64,000 nt of DNA from Ariolimax columbianus (Eukaryota > Mollusca > Gastropoda > Stylommatophora > Arionidae): assembly GCA_036924085.1 (NCBI GenBank), contig JAVGWX010000006.1, forward strand, positions 40,703,246-40,767,245, given 5' to 3'. A program made the position numbers and the translations under genes. Below, piece after piece: positions 31,349 through 43,139 of the stretch (position 1 is the first letter of the stretch; the number at the start of each line of letters is the position of its first letter). A model generated the notes under the pieces. That model was not told where the DNA came from. It saw only the letters and a list, made by a program, of their open reading frames with translations, and made no database searches.

Positions 31349-32188
31349 ATCACACAATCTGTCTCATGAGTGACACAGCCGAAACACAATTGAGTCAGAG
31401 TTCCATCAACAGATATAGAAAGAATAACTTTGTAACGGGTCACCACACAATCTGTCTCATGAGTGACACAGCCGAAACACAATTGAGTCAGAGTTCCATC
31501 AACAGATATAGAAAGAATAACTTTGAAACGGGTCACCACACAATCTGTCTCATGAGTGACACAGCCGAAACACAATTGAGTCAGAGTTCCATCAACAGAT
31601 TTAGAAAGAATAGTACTTTGTAACGGGTCACCACACAATCTGTCTCATGAGTGACACAGCCGAAACACAATTGAGTCAGAGTTCCATCAACAGATATAGA
31701 AAGAATAGTACTTTGTAACGGGTCCCCACACAATCTGTCTCATGAGTGACACAGCCGAAACACAATTGAGTCAGAGTTCCATCAACAGATATAGAAAGAA
31801 TAACTTTGTAACGGGTCACCACACAATCTGTCTCATGAGTGACACAGCCGAAACACAATTGAGTCAGAGTTCCATCAACAGATATAGAAAGAATAGTACT
31901 TTGTAACGGGTCACCACACAATCTGTCTCATGAGTGACACAGCCGAAACACAATTGAGTCAGAGTTCCATCAACAGATTTAGAAAGAATAACTTTGTAAC
32001 GGGTCACCACACAATCTGTCTCATGAGTGACACAGCCGAAACACAATTGAGTCAGAGTTACATCAACAGATATAGAAAGAATAGTACTTTGTAACGGGTC
32101 ACCACACAATCTGTCTCATGAGTGACACAGCCGAAACACAATTGAGTCAGAGTTCCATCAACAGATATAGAAAGAATAACTTTGTAAC
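31349..32188 (+). repeat. 93/95-bp minisatellite, 9 units
   Basis: CACACAATCT recurs at 31351, 31444, 31537, 31632 and onward to about 32103. Spacing is 93 where the unit reads AATAACTTTG and 95 where it reads AATAGTACTTTG. The two length forms alternate irregularly. Frames on both strands through it (Cys-rich on minus) are by-products of repetition. No RT similarity is seen in the unit. Confidence 0.97.
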
Positions 32189-33199
32189 GGTCAAAGCCTA
32201 TCGTGAAATTGGTTTAAATTTGGTGTTGTACTGAGATAACAACATAATCTTGTCAATGTAATTGCTAGGTAAAGTGCCATAACAAGAGTTGACGTAAGCG
32301 CTTTGATGCAGATGTCGTCTCAAAGGGCAGCCCTTGCTTCGTTGCGAGCGAACAGAAGAAAGGAAGAAGAATAAACTTGAGCATTTTAGAACTTTAATAG
32401 CAGACCAAATATTAGTACGGGAGAATGTCAAGACACACACACACACACACTATAAGCATATTGCATCATTTAAAGTACACGAAATATAAGCACATTAGAT
32501 CGTTAAAGGTACACCATACATAAAGACATCAGATCATTAAAATCACAAGTAACGTCAGAACTAAAGATGGTAAACAGCGGAGAAAACTTTACGGGAGAGA
32601 AACTTATTCCCCCCCCCCCCCCATGTTTTATTAAAAACGTACAAATTAACTGGAACTAAATGCAGACCAATTACAGCTTCCAAAAGCAGTGCATGTAGTG
32701 CATAAATCCAGTTTGTTTGACACAAGATATCAATCCGCATCTCTCCAAGGTCACATCAGTGCTAGGATAACAATTTGTTGAATGATAAGCTCCCAAGCAT
32801 TAATGAGCCACTGGCGTTATAGGTGACATCAATGTCGTCATCAAGAAGAAGTAGAGATAACATTAGAGCCGGTTATATTGACATTGTGATCAAGTCACAT
32901 ACGTCACATCAGATGGGCATACGCAATATAAAAGAGACTGGCAGCAGAGAACGTAATAACACCAACACATGTTGGGGTTAAGTAGATTAATGCGGTACAT
33001 CTTCGGGGAAAGATATAAAATCACACATGATAGGGACTGGTACCTTAATCAAGAGAATATAGTAGTTTAGGCCAAAGAACGCAAGGTCGAGAACTGCGAA
33101 AGAGGAAGTAAAAGAAAATCTAGCAATATGGACAGACAGCAAAAAACAGAACAAAATAGAAATCTGTACAGATTCTTATATTTCTATGTAGTCTTGAGT
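32189..33199. other. No recognisable gene; CA and C runs
   Basis: Only (CA)n at 32434-32450 and a run of 13 C near 32611. A 145-base AT-rich stretch follows. No family recognised. Confidence 0.4.
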
Positions 33200-33690
33200 G
33201 ATAGTCATCATCGTTTGAGTGATTAATCCTAAGACTTGTTGTAGGCTTGTCTGAGCATGCCTCTCCATTTGATCATATCCGTTGGTGGATTAGTCATGAG
33301 ACTGTTTGTAAGGTTGTCTAAGCATGTCTCTCCATTTGAACATACCATCTGGTTGGTCTGACTTAAGATTGGTTATAAGTTTATCTGAGCATGTCTCTCC
33401 ATTTGATTATGACCTCTTGTTGACTAGTTCTAAGACTTAGTTCTAAGACGGTTTGTAACGTTATCTAAACATGTCTCTCCTTTTGACCATAGCATGTGGT
33501 TAATGAGTATTAATACAGGTTAAAGGTTGTCTGCCCATGCATCTCCATTAGACCATAATCTCTGCCTGGTCAATCCTAAAGTTGGATGTAGGTTTGTCTG
33601 AACATTTCTCTCAATTTGACTCTATCATACGATCCATCAGTTCTAAGACTGGTAGTAAGGTTGTCTGAGCATTATTCTCTATTCTCTGTA
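33200..33690 (+). repeat. Ancient tandem repeat, about 62-78 bp, 7 units
   Basis: GTCTGAGCATGTCTCTCCAT or a variant recurs at about 33249, 33325, 33387, 33464, 33528, 33597 and 33667. GACTGGTTGTAAG-type blocks lie between. The units are much more diverged than in other arrays here. Confidence 0.7.
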
Positions 33691-34649
33691 GCTTTCTTCA
33701 TTTCAACATAGGTTCGTACTGTAGCAGATCCCACATTCTGCCCTGGGGTTATTCTAACTTAGTAAATTATCCCACTCATCCACATCAATCATGACCACAC
33801 ACTGCAATTAATATAGCACACAACAGATGGCATATTTATTATATAATACTCATACCAGAAAACTGAGTAGTGGAATTACAAACACAAAACAATACATATC
33901 ATCTTAACTAAATATTCCTATATTATATATATGTTAATATAAATATTAAACTAAAGCGGAAATTTTAAGCATTAGATTTTGATGAAATTCCCAACTATCA
34001 TTACCCAGTTCTATTGCCTACACATCACACACACATCTCTTTAACTGCATCCTCAACACACCTTATCAAAAACTTCCTCACTCAAATTCCCTCAGGCGGG
34101 CGATCTGGACATACCTCGTTCACAATGTGTCCTGCTTACAACACACGTTCAGATTATCTATTAATACAAAACTGACACACCTATTTGAGCGAACCTGTTC
34201 TATCCCTAACATTCGTACAACAGTCTCTCAATCGCTCCTCTATCAAATCTGTGAGCTAAACGAACTCCTATCTACAGTTTCTCATTCGCTCTCCTCTCCA
34301 TCCAGCCTCTCTCATCCAGTCTCCTGAGCTCAACTTTGACTAGTCTTATATACACTCAAGCAGTATCAAAGCTGACCAATGGATCTCAAGGGGATGGCTC
34401 TATTCAGTAGTTATTGCATACATGTCACTTATCTATAGCAGCAAGCTCTGCGACCATCCTGTCTGTCACTTATTCTCCCCATACCCAAATCGGAACGCCA
34501 GTGGTCAGCTCCTACCTGTCCACATTCTTTGCCCTAACTCTGTTTTCCTTTGTTGAGACGGTGAGTGACCTAGGCACGCATTCATGTACCTTTGTTCTGG
34601 GTCGTCAACCACATCACCCCTGCCCTTAACTCTCTTGCTCCTTCGGGAA
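33691..34649. other. No recognisable feature
   Basis: About 960 bases, AT-rich, no recognised motif. Confidence 0.35.
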
Positions 34650-35330
34650 CCGTTACAGTACTTTAATGTTTATACCTATGTAAAGACATGTTTTGGTCGT
34701 CCACTTCGTCTTTTCCATTTGATCGTGCCCTCTAGTAGCTTCTGCAGAAGACTTTCAAATCGCATATTGTGTTCCAGCCAACTCAATCTTCGTGTCTACA
34801 TCATTTTCAATCTTTGTGTCTAACTCACTTGTTCCATCGAGGGCAGCACCACATTTCAAACGTCTCCACGCTTTTCTCATCCTTCTGCGCAATAGGTCAT
34901 GCTTCAGCCAAATTCAGTGCTGTTGGCCATACATTGAAATGAATATTTATTTCCTCAGTTCTATCCTAATATTCTTTGACGCTAGAAATTTATGTTTGTC
35001 TTTTAAGGCCATGTTTTGCAAATGCAATCCTTGTCTTAATTTCCATCTTGTTGCTGGCATCTTCTGTGATTGATTGCCCTAAATATGTAGACTTACGTGG
35101 GTGTTCAATTATTTCTATAATGAGGATTACATTCATTTGTTTATGTTGCTCGGCTATTACCATAGTCTTTGTCTCCAAAGTGATTATTTTCATGTCAAAC
35201 TCTTTGGCTGTACTGTTATTTTTCTAAAGCAACCTTTGTAACGCTGTTATTGATCCGCCCACTACGCCCTAATCATCGGCAAATTTACTGGTATTAACGG
35301 TAAACAATTACCACTGACACTCATATTACA
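34650..35330 (-). pseudogene. RTE/BovB-like RT, palm to thumb
   Basis: On the minus strand a FADD motif lies near 35285, followed by ALQRLL, then the frame 35193-34990 (MKIITLETKTMVIAEQHKQM, STYLGQSITEDASNK, EIKTRIAFAKHGL). This is the standard order FADD, then K--KTK-M, then YLGQ-I-EDG of endonuclease-RT LINEs. Stops occur between blocks. The rest of the palm is not recognisable upstream. Confidence 0.7.
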
Positions 35331-36784
35331 ACCCCGAACAACTTTTTCTATCATCATCTCAGAATATGCGTTATAGTTGTTCGGTGAAAGAAAGGAACAC
35401 ATTTGTACCCACTGTCTTATTGAAGTTTAACTGCAATAGTCTCATGATGTTTGCATAGATTCTGGGTTTACCTGATAATTGGTCCGTCACTCGATTTCTG
35501 CTTGTTACAACATCTGAAAAAGTTGGTTCCAGGGGACTTTGTCAATGAGTGATAGAAACGCTGTTTGCTTTGTCTATATTATTTGTCATCCAAATGTCAT
35601 GTAACATTATTTAGTCAAAGTGGTGCAAATGGATTATCAGAAGCGATGGACTGGTTATTGAGTTGTCCTTGCCATTTATGAAATGTTTGTGAAGTATTTC
35701 TTTGGTTTCGGCAAATCGTAACAAATTGGCTGGATTATCTCCGCTGCCTCCTGTAGGTTTCAGGAAAGCCAGATTAATCATAGTGCGTCTGTCACAATGT
35801 GGGTGCCTTTGACCTTCACCCTCTGACAACACTCTGTGAATATCGGACACATTATTTGGTACTTACAGTTTTCTGTGTCATTTGTTATGAACATAGAGAT
35901 TTAGTCCTGGTCATCCTACATTCCTAACAGATGCCTTGCGGGATACCTGTTTACCGGAAAGTATTTGGGAGTAAGCCCTGAAGAAAAATCTGCATCCTGT
36001 GCTATCTCCAGTCGTCTCGATAATTTCTTGCCACTGGCCAAAGGTAGCTCATGACGAGGGAGTGAGGTTGACATACTGCGCAAACCTTGTCACTTTAATC
36101 CAAATCACCGGGCAAGTCATCCATTTCAGCTGACAAGCAGAAGGAACAAATTGTCCACACGGTCGAACATAGAGTGGTCTTCATCACATGTGATGAACGA
36201 ATATCACATAACAGCAAAGAAATGTATTGATGATTCTCTAAATACCCATAATTAACAGAGATTGCGAACAGCAGCAGGTGTGTATAAGAACTAATGTGTT
36301 CTCGAACTAGCTGGGAAATGATGTTCCCTTTGAGAAAGCTTTAATACTCGTATAATAACAATGTTATAATTTTACCCATTGTTTTCCAATATTTTTAAAC
36401 CAGCGGACAAGTAAACATGAAAAACATTTTTAGCGGACCAGTCAAAATGAGAACAAATTTGAAAAGAGTCGAAGGTTTTTGCTGTTTGAGTTTGTTTGGT
36501 TTTTATCATGTAGGAATTAACATTTTAAAACACAATAATACACACATAATCTTGCCTTCCAAGATACCACAACACGGTATTAGCAGGTAAATTAACCTCT
36601 ACAACTTGTCTATCAATTTTCGAATGATATAATTTACGTACCCCAATATTTGTGAACATCCCCCCTCCCCAACCCAACTTCCCTTTCATAAAAAAAACAC
36701 GCCACATATAGATGAGCTCTGGTTCGAAAATTACCGATACTCGTGTAGCTGACGCCATTTGAGTTTAATAATTAGCAAGTCACA
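35331..36784. other. No recognisable feature
   Basis: About 1.4 kb. Frames of 60-79 codons show no family resemblance. Part may be decayed RT upstream of 34650-35330. Confidence 0.35.
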
Positions 36785-37640
36785 GCTTAGATCAGAAGAA
36801 GTCGATCTCCACAGATAGCGAACAATGAGCAGGTAGTGGAATCTACATAACACACTCCAACGGCGGCATAGAAAACAACTCCATACAGGCAGGAGAGACC
36901 TGTACCAATTTCAGTTGAGCAACTGATCATACAGGAACGCAGATTCTTTAAATCAAAACACAACTGCAAGGAAAGCAGTCATTCTAACAGACACCAGTCG
37001 CGTTCTGTCAGCCATTTCAAGTCTCAAACAATATACTCTCCCAAGAAATAAAACACAACATAGGATTACTGTCTCAAACATAAACGATCTAATCCGAAAG
37101 TGAATTTCGGTCCACTGTGATATCCTAGGAAACGAGACGGCAAATGTGCTCTCACAAGCCGGAAGAAGCTGCATGCAGACTCACCATCAAAATAGTTATA
37201 AAGAAGCAACAACACTCATAAAGCGATTCATTCAAGTATATACGGACAAACAGAAAGAATACACGCCAGAAAATGATAGGATAGACACACTTGGCAGAGA
37301 TGGGCTAACAAAGATCTTCAGACTTTGAAAGGGACATTGCGGACTCAAGCCCCCCCCCCCCCCCCCTCCCCCCCTCAAAAAAATGTGTCATAAAGACATC
37401 GCCAAATGCGATTGCAGAGCATCAAAGCAAACACCAGAACATATTCTGTAGGACTGCACTATTTGTACAGATCAAAGATAGACTAAACAGTCTGGCATGA
37501 GGGAGCGATATGCTCAAACAGGTGGAGGAAGGGGGGGGGGGGGGAGGGACAACAAAGATCTGACACGCACAATCCCCTTCGTAAACCTCATTGGGATAGC
37601 AGCACAGCATCAGTTGGTCGAAGAAGAAGAGCATGCATAT
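36785..37640 (+). pseudogene. LINE-J: RNase H and C-terminal domain, heavily mutated
   Basis: Pieces of RNase H include IYITHSNGGIENNSIQAGET, a KAVILTDTSRVLSAIS block (third catalytic aspartate) and HCDILGNETANVLSQAGRSC, in which N replaces the usual final aspartate. An open stretch follows with CMQTHHQNSYKEATTLIK, then IFRL (37312), CDCRASKQTPEHIL and a GAAGAAGAA tail at 37620-37631. Poly-C (about 37353-37376) and poly-G (about 37532-37547) runs have been inserted in the coding region. A different type from LINE-D, with a longer spacer before the cysteine cluster. Confidence 0.65.
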
Positions 37641-37644
37641 GTCT

Positions 37645-37965
37645 GGTTGGTGTTGTTGTTTAATGTCAACAACGACTAAATTTACTCTTTTGTTCGCCCT
37701 GAAAAGGGCATTTGTGGCAGGTTGTAGTAGCTTTCCTCACATCCCGATTGTGCTAGCAAAGGTAGACCGTGATCCTCCAGGCGGTTGTGTTTTGCTTAAC
37801 TTCATCTGCGTGACGCCCGCTACTACGGGGTTCACGTCGATCTACATCCCGTAAGTCAGACTGCTTTGAAAACATATTTTCGGGGGACGCTGCATGGAAA
37901 AAAGATAGTGTTCTTGGTCAGTATATTGTGCTGTGGCAGATATATTATATCCTGGTTACATGGAC
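37645..37965 (+). repeat. SINE-S2 copy
   Basis: TTGTTGTTTAATGTCAAC start, CGCCCTGAAAAGGGCATTTG, CTAGCAAAGGTAGACCGTGA, TAACTTCATCTGCGTGACG and TCAGTATATTGTGC end. Confidence 0.8.
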
Positions 37966-38014
37966 CATTTTTACATATGCATGTGTTAGAGCTAGTATTT
38001 CTTTTCGACTGTGT

Positions 38015-38285
38015 TCAAAATTGTTGTGGCAGGTTGTCGTAGCTTTCCTTACATCCCGAGCGTGCTGATAAAGGTGGATCTGAGTCCTCCAGGCGGTTAT
38101 GGTATCCTTGGCTTCATCTGGGTGACGCTCACTACTACGAGCATCACGTTGATCAGCCCGTTTCCAGGAAGGGCTATGAGGAAGACAAGATAAGGGTCAT
38201 GTCCGGTATGTTTTACTTGAACCTGACAAACATGGCTGATCAGTATATTTTGCCTGACCAGTCGTACTTCCCGTTGTAAACATTA
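38015..38285 (+). repeat. SINE-S2 copy
   Basis: TTGTGGCAGGTTGTCGTAGC, GTGCTGATAAAGGTGGATC, GGCTTCATCTGGGTGACG, ending with two units of the CAGTATATTTT...CTGACC terminus. Only 50 bases after the previous S2 in the same orientation. Confidence 0.8.
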
Positions 38286-39361
38286 AAACATTTAAAACAT
38301 GACGTTATAACTTAAACATAGAAACACTATAAGGCTTATGAGAACAATAAAACAAGATATTAATTTATTACAAATCTTTAGTTTATAATATAGTTAAATC
38401 TAAACTACTAATTATTAATAAATATTTATATCTCAGGGAATGCTAGCATCAGCTGGAATGGAATCACTGAAACTTTAAACCCAGTTCGATAGGCTAGCCT
38501 AATTTATATGACATTCTATATAAAACTCATTTTACACTGACTGACTGCTATTTATGACGCAGTCACTGATGCTCTCTAGCAGTTGATGAAGAGCTTGATC
38601 TTTTGTGACAGTCAGTTCTGCGTTGGGCGCTGATAGTTTTCTGCTATCATTGTAGGGTTGCTCCCTGAGGATTGTGGTTACAATTTTCTTTCGATCAGAG
38701 GGTTGTGGTCAACCCGCCTGACCTAAATCATGCGTATGAACAGTTTGTTCTTGACCACAGCAGAATCAAGAACCGTGCCTGTTGAAACTGCCACTGCGTT
38801 TATCTTCTCAGTTTGTTCTCAACCTCAGAAGAACACCAAAAACTGATGCCTGTTGAAACTGCCATTGAGCTCATCACCTCAGTTTGTAAAACTGCCATTG
38901 CTAGTGAACAAATTTCTTGTTCCAGTTGCTGAGATTGGTTTACAGTCACTAACAGTGCAATGACCATGAAGCTCACAGTGGTTAACCTCTCTCCAGCTCT
39001 CAAATGTGTTCTATTTCCGCAAGTCTGATTTATAGACTCTTTAAAACAAAGATGGCCATGGCACTAGATAACTTCTTCCTTCACTGCTGACTGGTCAGCT
39101 GTCAATCTTACTCAACCACTCCTCTATGAAATCCTACTGACTGTCCCGGTTATTTGACAACTTGTCAATCTGCTAGTGTCAATTTCGACGTCAATTATGG
39201 TGTCACTAACTCCTCTACCCGCCTGTATAATACTTGCCCATGTAAAGAATGGGGTAGGTCTAAAGGCACTACCCACAACTCAGTCAAACCAATCCCAACT
39301 CATAGTAACCATTGCTACCTCTCTTACTCTCGCGTTTCTAATTGGAGAAGAAGACTAACGT
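38286..39361. other. No recognisable gene; short internal duplication
   Basis: About 1 kb. TGCCTGTTGAAACTGCCA occurs twice (about 38779 and 38847) within a duplicated stretch of about 65-70 bases. Otherwise unrecognised. Confidence 0.4.
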
Positions 39362-39695
39362 CTGGTCAGGCCCAATATACTGATCAGACATGTTAGTCGG
39401 GACAGGCAAAATATGCTAGCCAAGACCATCACCTCAGTTTCTTAGTAGCTCTCCCTGGAAATGGACTGTTTTCATGGCAGCCTGGCTAACGAAGTGAGGG
39501 ATTGACATGATCCCAGCAGTACTGAGTGACACGTAGATGAAGCCAAGCATAGAACAACCGCCTGAAAGACACCAGCCTACCTTTATCAGCACGCTCGAAA
39601 TGTGAGGAAACATACTGCAACTCGCCACTTAATGTCCTTTTCAGGGCACACAAAAGAGTAACCTACTCTTTGTGGGCATTTGCAAACAACAATAC
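39362..39695 (-). repeat. SINE-S2 copy, minus strand
   Basis: Inverted S2 with full order: CCAATATACTGATCAGACAT, GGAAATGGACTGTTTTCATG, CGTAGATGAAGCCAAGC, CCTTTATCAGCACGCTCG and AAAAGAGTAACCTACTC. Confidence 0.85.
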
Positions 39696-39987
39696 GTTTC
39701 TAATTCAATCCCCGACTTGGAAATGACGTTGGGATGACCCTAGTTTGACCTATCCGTGCTAATTACTTTCTCAGCCAATTTTTGGCTCCCATAGAATGTA
39801 TACAGCCCCAATCTCTTCTGCTTCAAGAGGATATGTTACAGTACCTGACCGTGACGTGACGTCCTGGTATGTATGTTCTGAACCATAGGCAATGATCCCA
39901 CCCTAGACAAACCAGCTCCAACTTTTTTAAATGAAATATATTCGAAAAGTGGTCTAAATCACAAAAAGAGACAAGGCTCAAAATCGG
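39696..39987. other. Spacer
   Basis: No recognised feature. Confidence 0.3.
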
Positions 39988-40245
39988 ACAATACGGCACT
40001 ATCTCGAAACTCAGCTCTTCCAGACTCCAGTAGAGCAACACAATACGGCGTTATCTCGAAACTCAGACCTTCTAGACTCGAATAGAGCAACACAATACGG
40101 CGTTATCTCGAAACTCAGCTCTTCTGGACGAGTAGAGCAGCACAATACGGCATTATCTCGAAACTCAGCTCTGCTGCACGAGTAGAGCAACACAATACGG
40201 CGTTATCTCAAAATTTAGCACTACCGGACTCCAGTAGATCAATCT
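39988..40245 (+). repeat. 50/52-bp minisatellite, 5 units
   Basis: ATACGGC recurs at 39991, 40043, 40095, 40145 and 40195 (spacing 52, 52, 50, 50). The unit includes TTATCTCGAAACTCAGCTCT and AGTAGAGCAACACA. No coding link. Confidence 0.93.
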
Positions 40246-40790
40246 CATTTTTGTTATTTGGGACTTGGCTGTAGAATGAAAGAAAACGGCCACCGTGGCA
40301 GTCATAATGAGCAGAAAAAACAAGGATGCAGTTCCCAAAGGATAACTGAAAGTCTTCTGGAATAACATTATACTGTTCTCTATAACAATACTAGAACCAT
40401 GAAATAAGAGGACGAGAGATGATAAATCATTCTGAAAAACCACTGTGCCCCATGAAGAAGATGAGCGAGTAAGTAAATGTGTTTTTAACTATCTAATTCT
40501 ATTACACCTTAATTGCATAATGAATTATAGTTGTTTCATAATGTTTATATGCGCTTTGCATGACAGTCGTTGGTCTGTGTAAAATATACCTTGACAGTTG
40601 TAAATAATATTATTTATTTGTTTAATGCAAATACAACATATGTGGATCAGGGAGTATAATATCTCGGTTCCTTAAAATAAGCACTGTACCGTCTTTAGCC
40701 AATTTAAAGTGGTAAACTATATACTGATGACAGAAGTCAGAGGTAGCCGTTTTGTTAGAGAAATGGTCGTGGTTTGATTGAGAGAGAGCG
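40246..40790. other. No recognisable feature
   Basis: AT-rich, no motif seen. Confidence 0.3.
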
Positions 40791-40794
40791 AATA

Positions 40795-41080
40795 GGTTGA
40801 AGAGGAAGAAGAAGAAGAAAGAGAAGAAGAAGAAGGAGAAGGAGGAGGAGGAGGAGAAGAAGAAGAAGAAGAAGAAGAAGAAGAAGAAGAAGAAGAAGAA
40901 GAAGAAGAAGAAGAAAAAGAAGTAGAAGAAGAAGAAGTCATAGCAGAAGAATGAAAACGAAGATATGAAGAGGAAAGAAAACGACAATAAGGATAAGATA
41001 ACAAAACTTGCAATGATAAAGATGAAGATACTGAAGACAAAGGCAACGACAATGAAGTATAAAAACAAGAAATAAAAAAA
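40795..41080 (+). repeat. GAA-rich tract
   Basis: Near-perfect GAA units from 40800 to 40940, then degenerate purine-rich sequence to about 41080. It may be the expanded tail of a plus-strand retroelement no longer recognisable upstream. Long F/S-rich minus frames over it are artefacts. Confidence 0.85.
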
Positions 41081-41149
41081 AAACTTTTAGAGAATGTCTA
41101 GAAGTTGGTAAACGCAAAATTTAAAAAAAAATGAAAATGCACTGAAAAT

Positions 41150-41412
41150 CAATGACGATATACATCCTTTAGCCGTGAGCTGGTAGCTATTGACAGTCTA
41201 ATGCCTTCCGGACAAAAGTACACGTGTTCCTCAGTTATTGTGGTGATGTGTAGTCTGTGATGTGTATGGCGGTGCGTGGTGGGAACAACCCAGTTTCGCA
41301 GATCGGCTATTCCTTGGAAGAGAGGCAAAAGGTGCTCGACCGTTTCCTTGTTGTCATGACAGGATCTGCAATTTGTTTCCCGAAGTGGGTCTACTCTATT
41401 CATTATGCAGTA
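41150..41412 (-). pseudogene. LINE C-terminal zinc-like domain fragment
   Basis: On the minus strand, 41403-41149 encodes MNRVDPLRETNCRSCHDNKE, TVEHLLPLFQGIADLRNWVV. The C--C...H pattern (C-x2-C, then EHLL) fits the C-terminal cysteine cluster of a LINE not represented elsewhere here. The expected last cysteine (LC before QGIA) is F. It abuts the LINE-E copy. Confidence 0.55.
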
Positions 41413-42650
41413 TATGACACCATAAACTATCGGAGATTACTATCAAAGCTATACACAATGACAAAAGACTGATGTCTGACCAATATCCGCAAACTCCTCT
41501 TGCAGAACAAACGGTTCTATGTCACTTTGGGGATACAAGACAGTAGATGGCGAAACCAAAACAACGGCCAGGCACAAGAAGTGTCCTAGTACCCATGCTA
41601 TATAACATATATACTAATGACCAACCCACGGACACTGACACAAGGAAATTCATCTATGCCCACGACACAGCAGTTGCTGCCCAGAGAAAACAGTTTGAGG
41701 AGGTTGAAAACAAACTGTTTAGTTCTCTCAATGCGCTTGCAGAATATTACCACAAGAATCACCTTTAACCAAATCCTAGTAAAACCCACGTATGTGCCTA
41801 CTACCTCAGAAACAGAGAGGCAAAAACAAAATTTCAGATTAAGTGACAAGGGTAGGAGCTTGAACACTGTATGACTCCCACATATTTAGATTTGGAGTTA
41901 GGCCGCAAATTGTCCTACATAACGCCCTGCCAGGAAACAAAGCGAAATATAATATCATCCGAAAACTGACCGACACAACATGGAGTGGGGAGGGGGGGGG
42001 GGTGTGTGTGCGCGCACAGCCATCAGTCCTTCAAATATCTGCCCTTGCCTTGTGTTTTTCTGCAGCTGAATACGCTGTACCAGTCTGGAAAAACTCTGCT
42101 CATGGAAAACTAGTTGATACAGCAATAAATGAGGTGGGTCGTATAGTATCAAGGTGCCTAAAACTCATCCTCATCGATAAAATATATTCCATAATTGGTA
42201 TAACACCACCCGAGATTCGAAGAAGCGTCGCAGCAGAAATCGAACGAGAAAAACATAAGCACGACCCAAGGCACTAGACTCAAATCCAGACATAACTTCC
42301 TAAAATCAACACAGCCCATACAGACAAACTCTGAAAGTCGCCGTATCAAGAGATGGCACGAATTGATGCAGGCAGGCCCCAGAGATGGAACTTCAGGAGG
42401 AACCTGCCCCAGGACATCACCTACCATACACAACATGGAAGTTGCTGAACAGACTCCGAACTGGTGTATCTCGGTGAAAGAGGAATATGAAAGGATGGGG
42501 ATACACAGATGATGACACATGTGACTGTGGCACAATACAGGACCCAGACCACCAGAAAACATGCAATAAATGCGACATGCTGCAGGCAAATGACAAGGCA
42601 ATCCTTGTCGCTGAATACTGGGTGAATTCTGTATAACGTGGTGCTTAGCC
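41413..42650 (+). pseudogene. LINE-E reverse transcriptase, palm to C-terminus
   Basis: Blocks in order: YDTINYRRLLSKLYTMTK (41413), a RQ-SVL-P-L-NIYTND block, FIYAHDTAVAAQRKQFEEVE, NALAEYYHKNHL, then SAAEYAVPVWKNSAHGKLVD, LILIDKIYSIIGITPPEIRR and, at 42440-42610, WKLLNRLRTGVSR and DDTCDCGTIQDPDHQ. This spans RT core, thumb and a terminal cysteine cluster, with no RNase H. The catalytic YADD motif reads YAHD, so the first aspartate is lost. Frameshifts divide the frames, and a G run (41988-42001) sits in the thumb. Further copies at 43795-45260 and 19150-19430. Confidence 0.8.
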
Positions 42651-43139
42651 ACGGAATGTAAGCAAGTTTTCATTATGTTTGTTGAGAGGCGCATGGTCTG
42701 TTCTAATATTGAAGATCAAACTCTGGTCGCTTCGTTTAAAGTTGCTTGCCAGGTCCTGGACATCAGTTTTTGTTCGGCTTGTCTGGGATGTTGCCACTGA
42801 TTTACCCATCCCTGATAATCAAGTATTTATGAACAAATGTTTCTAGTAAATTACCTTCTGATCAGAACATGCAATTTAAGAATAAAAATGGCAGCAAGAT
42901 TAGCAAATTAAAGAAAAATAGATAATAAAAGATTGCTAAACAAACATAAAAGAGGCGAAAATACAAGTATGCAATTGTCTAAATTTCCAAGCAACCTCGA
43001 GATATCAGCGAGGGATAATGAGTGTGATAAATAATTCAATGGACAGAGAGCTCTATTGAACTAAGAGAACAAGTGAAAGCGTAGAACAGTATGAACTTTG
43101 AACACAGTAAAAACATTTGAAATGTGAAACTAGGTCTAA
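42651..43139. other. No recognisable feature
   Basis: AT-rich spacer of about 490 bases. Confidence 0.3.

Noticed and set aside
31349..32188. CRISPR-like array
   Set aside because: Units are directly contiguous with no variable spacers, and the window is eukaryotic.
40622..41068. Phe/Ser-rich minus frames over GAA tracts (also 60266-60755, 23565-23968, 43393-43725)
   Set aside because: Low-complexity translation of CTT/GAA repeats.
42158..42694. 178-codon minus-strand frame
   Set aside because: Opposite strand of the LINE-E thumb and C-terminus, which has clear RT motifs on plus.
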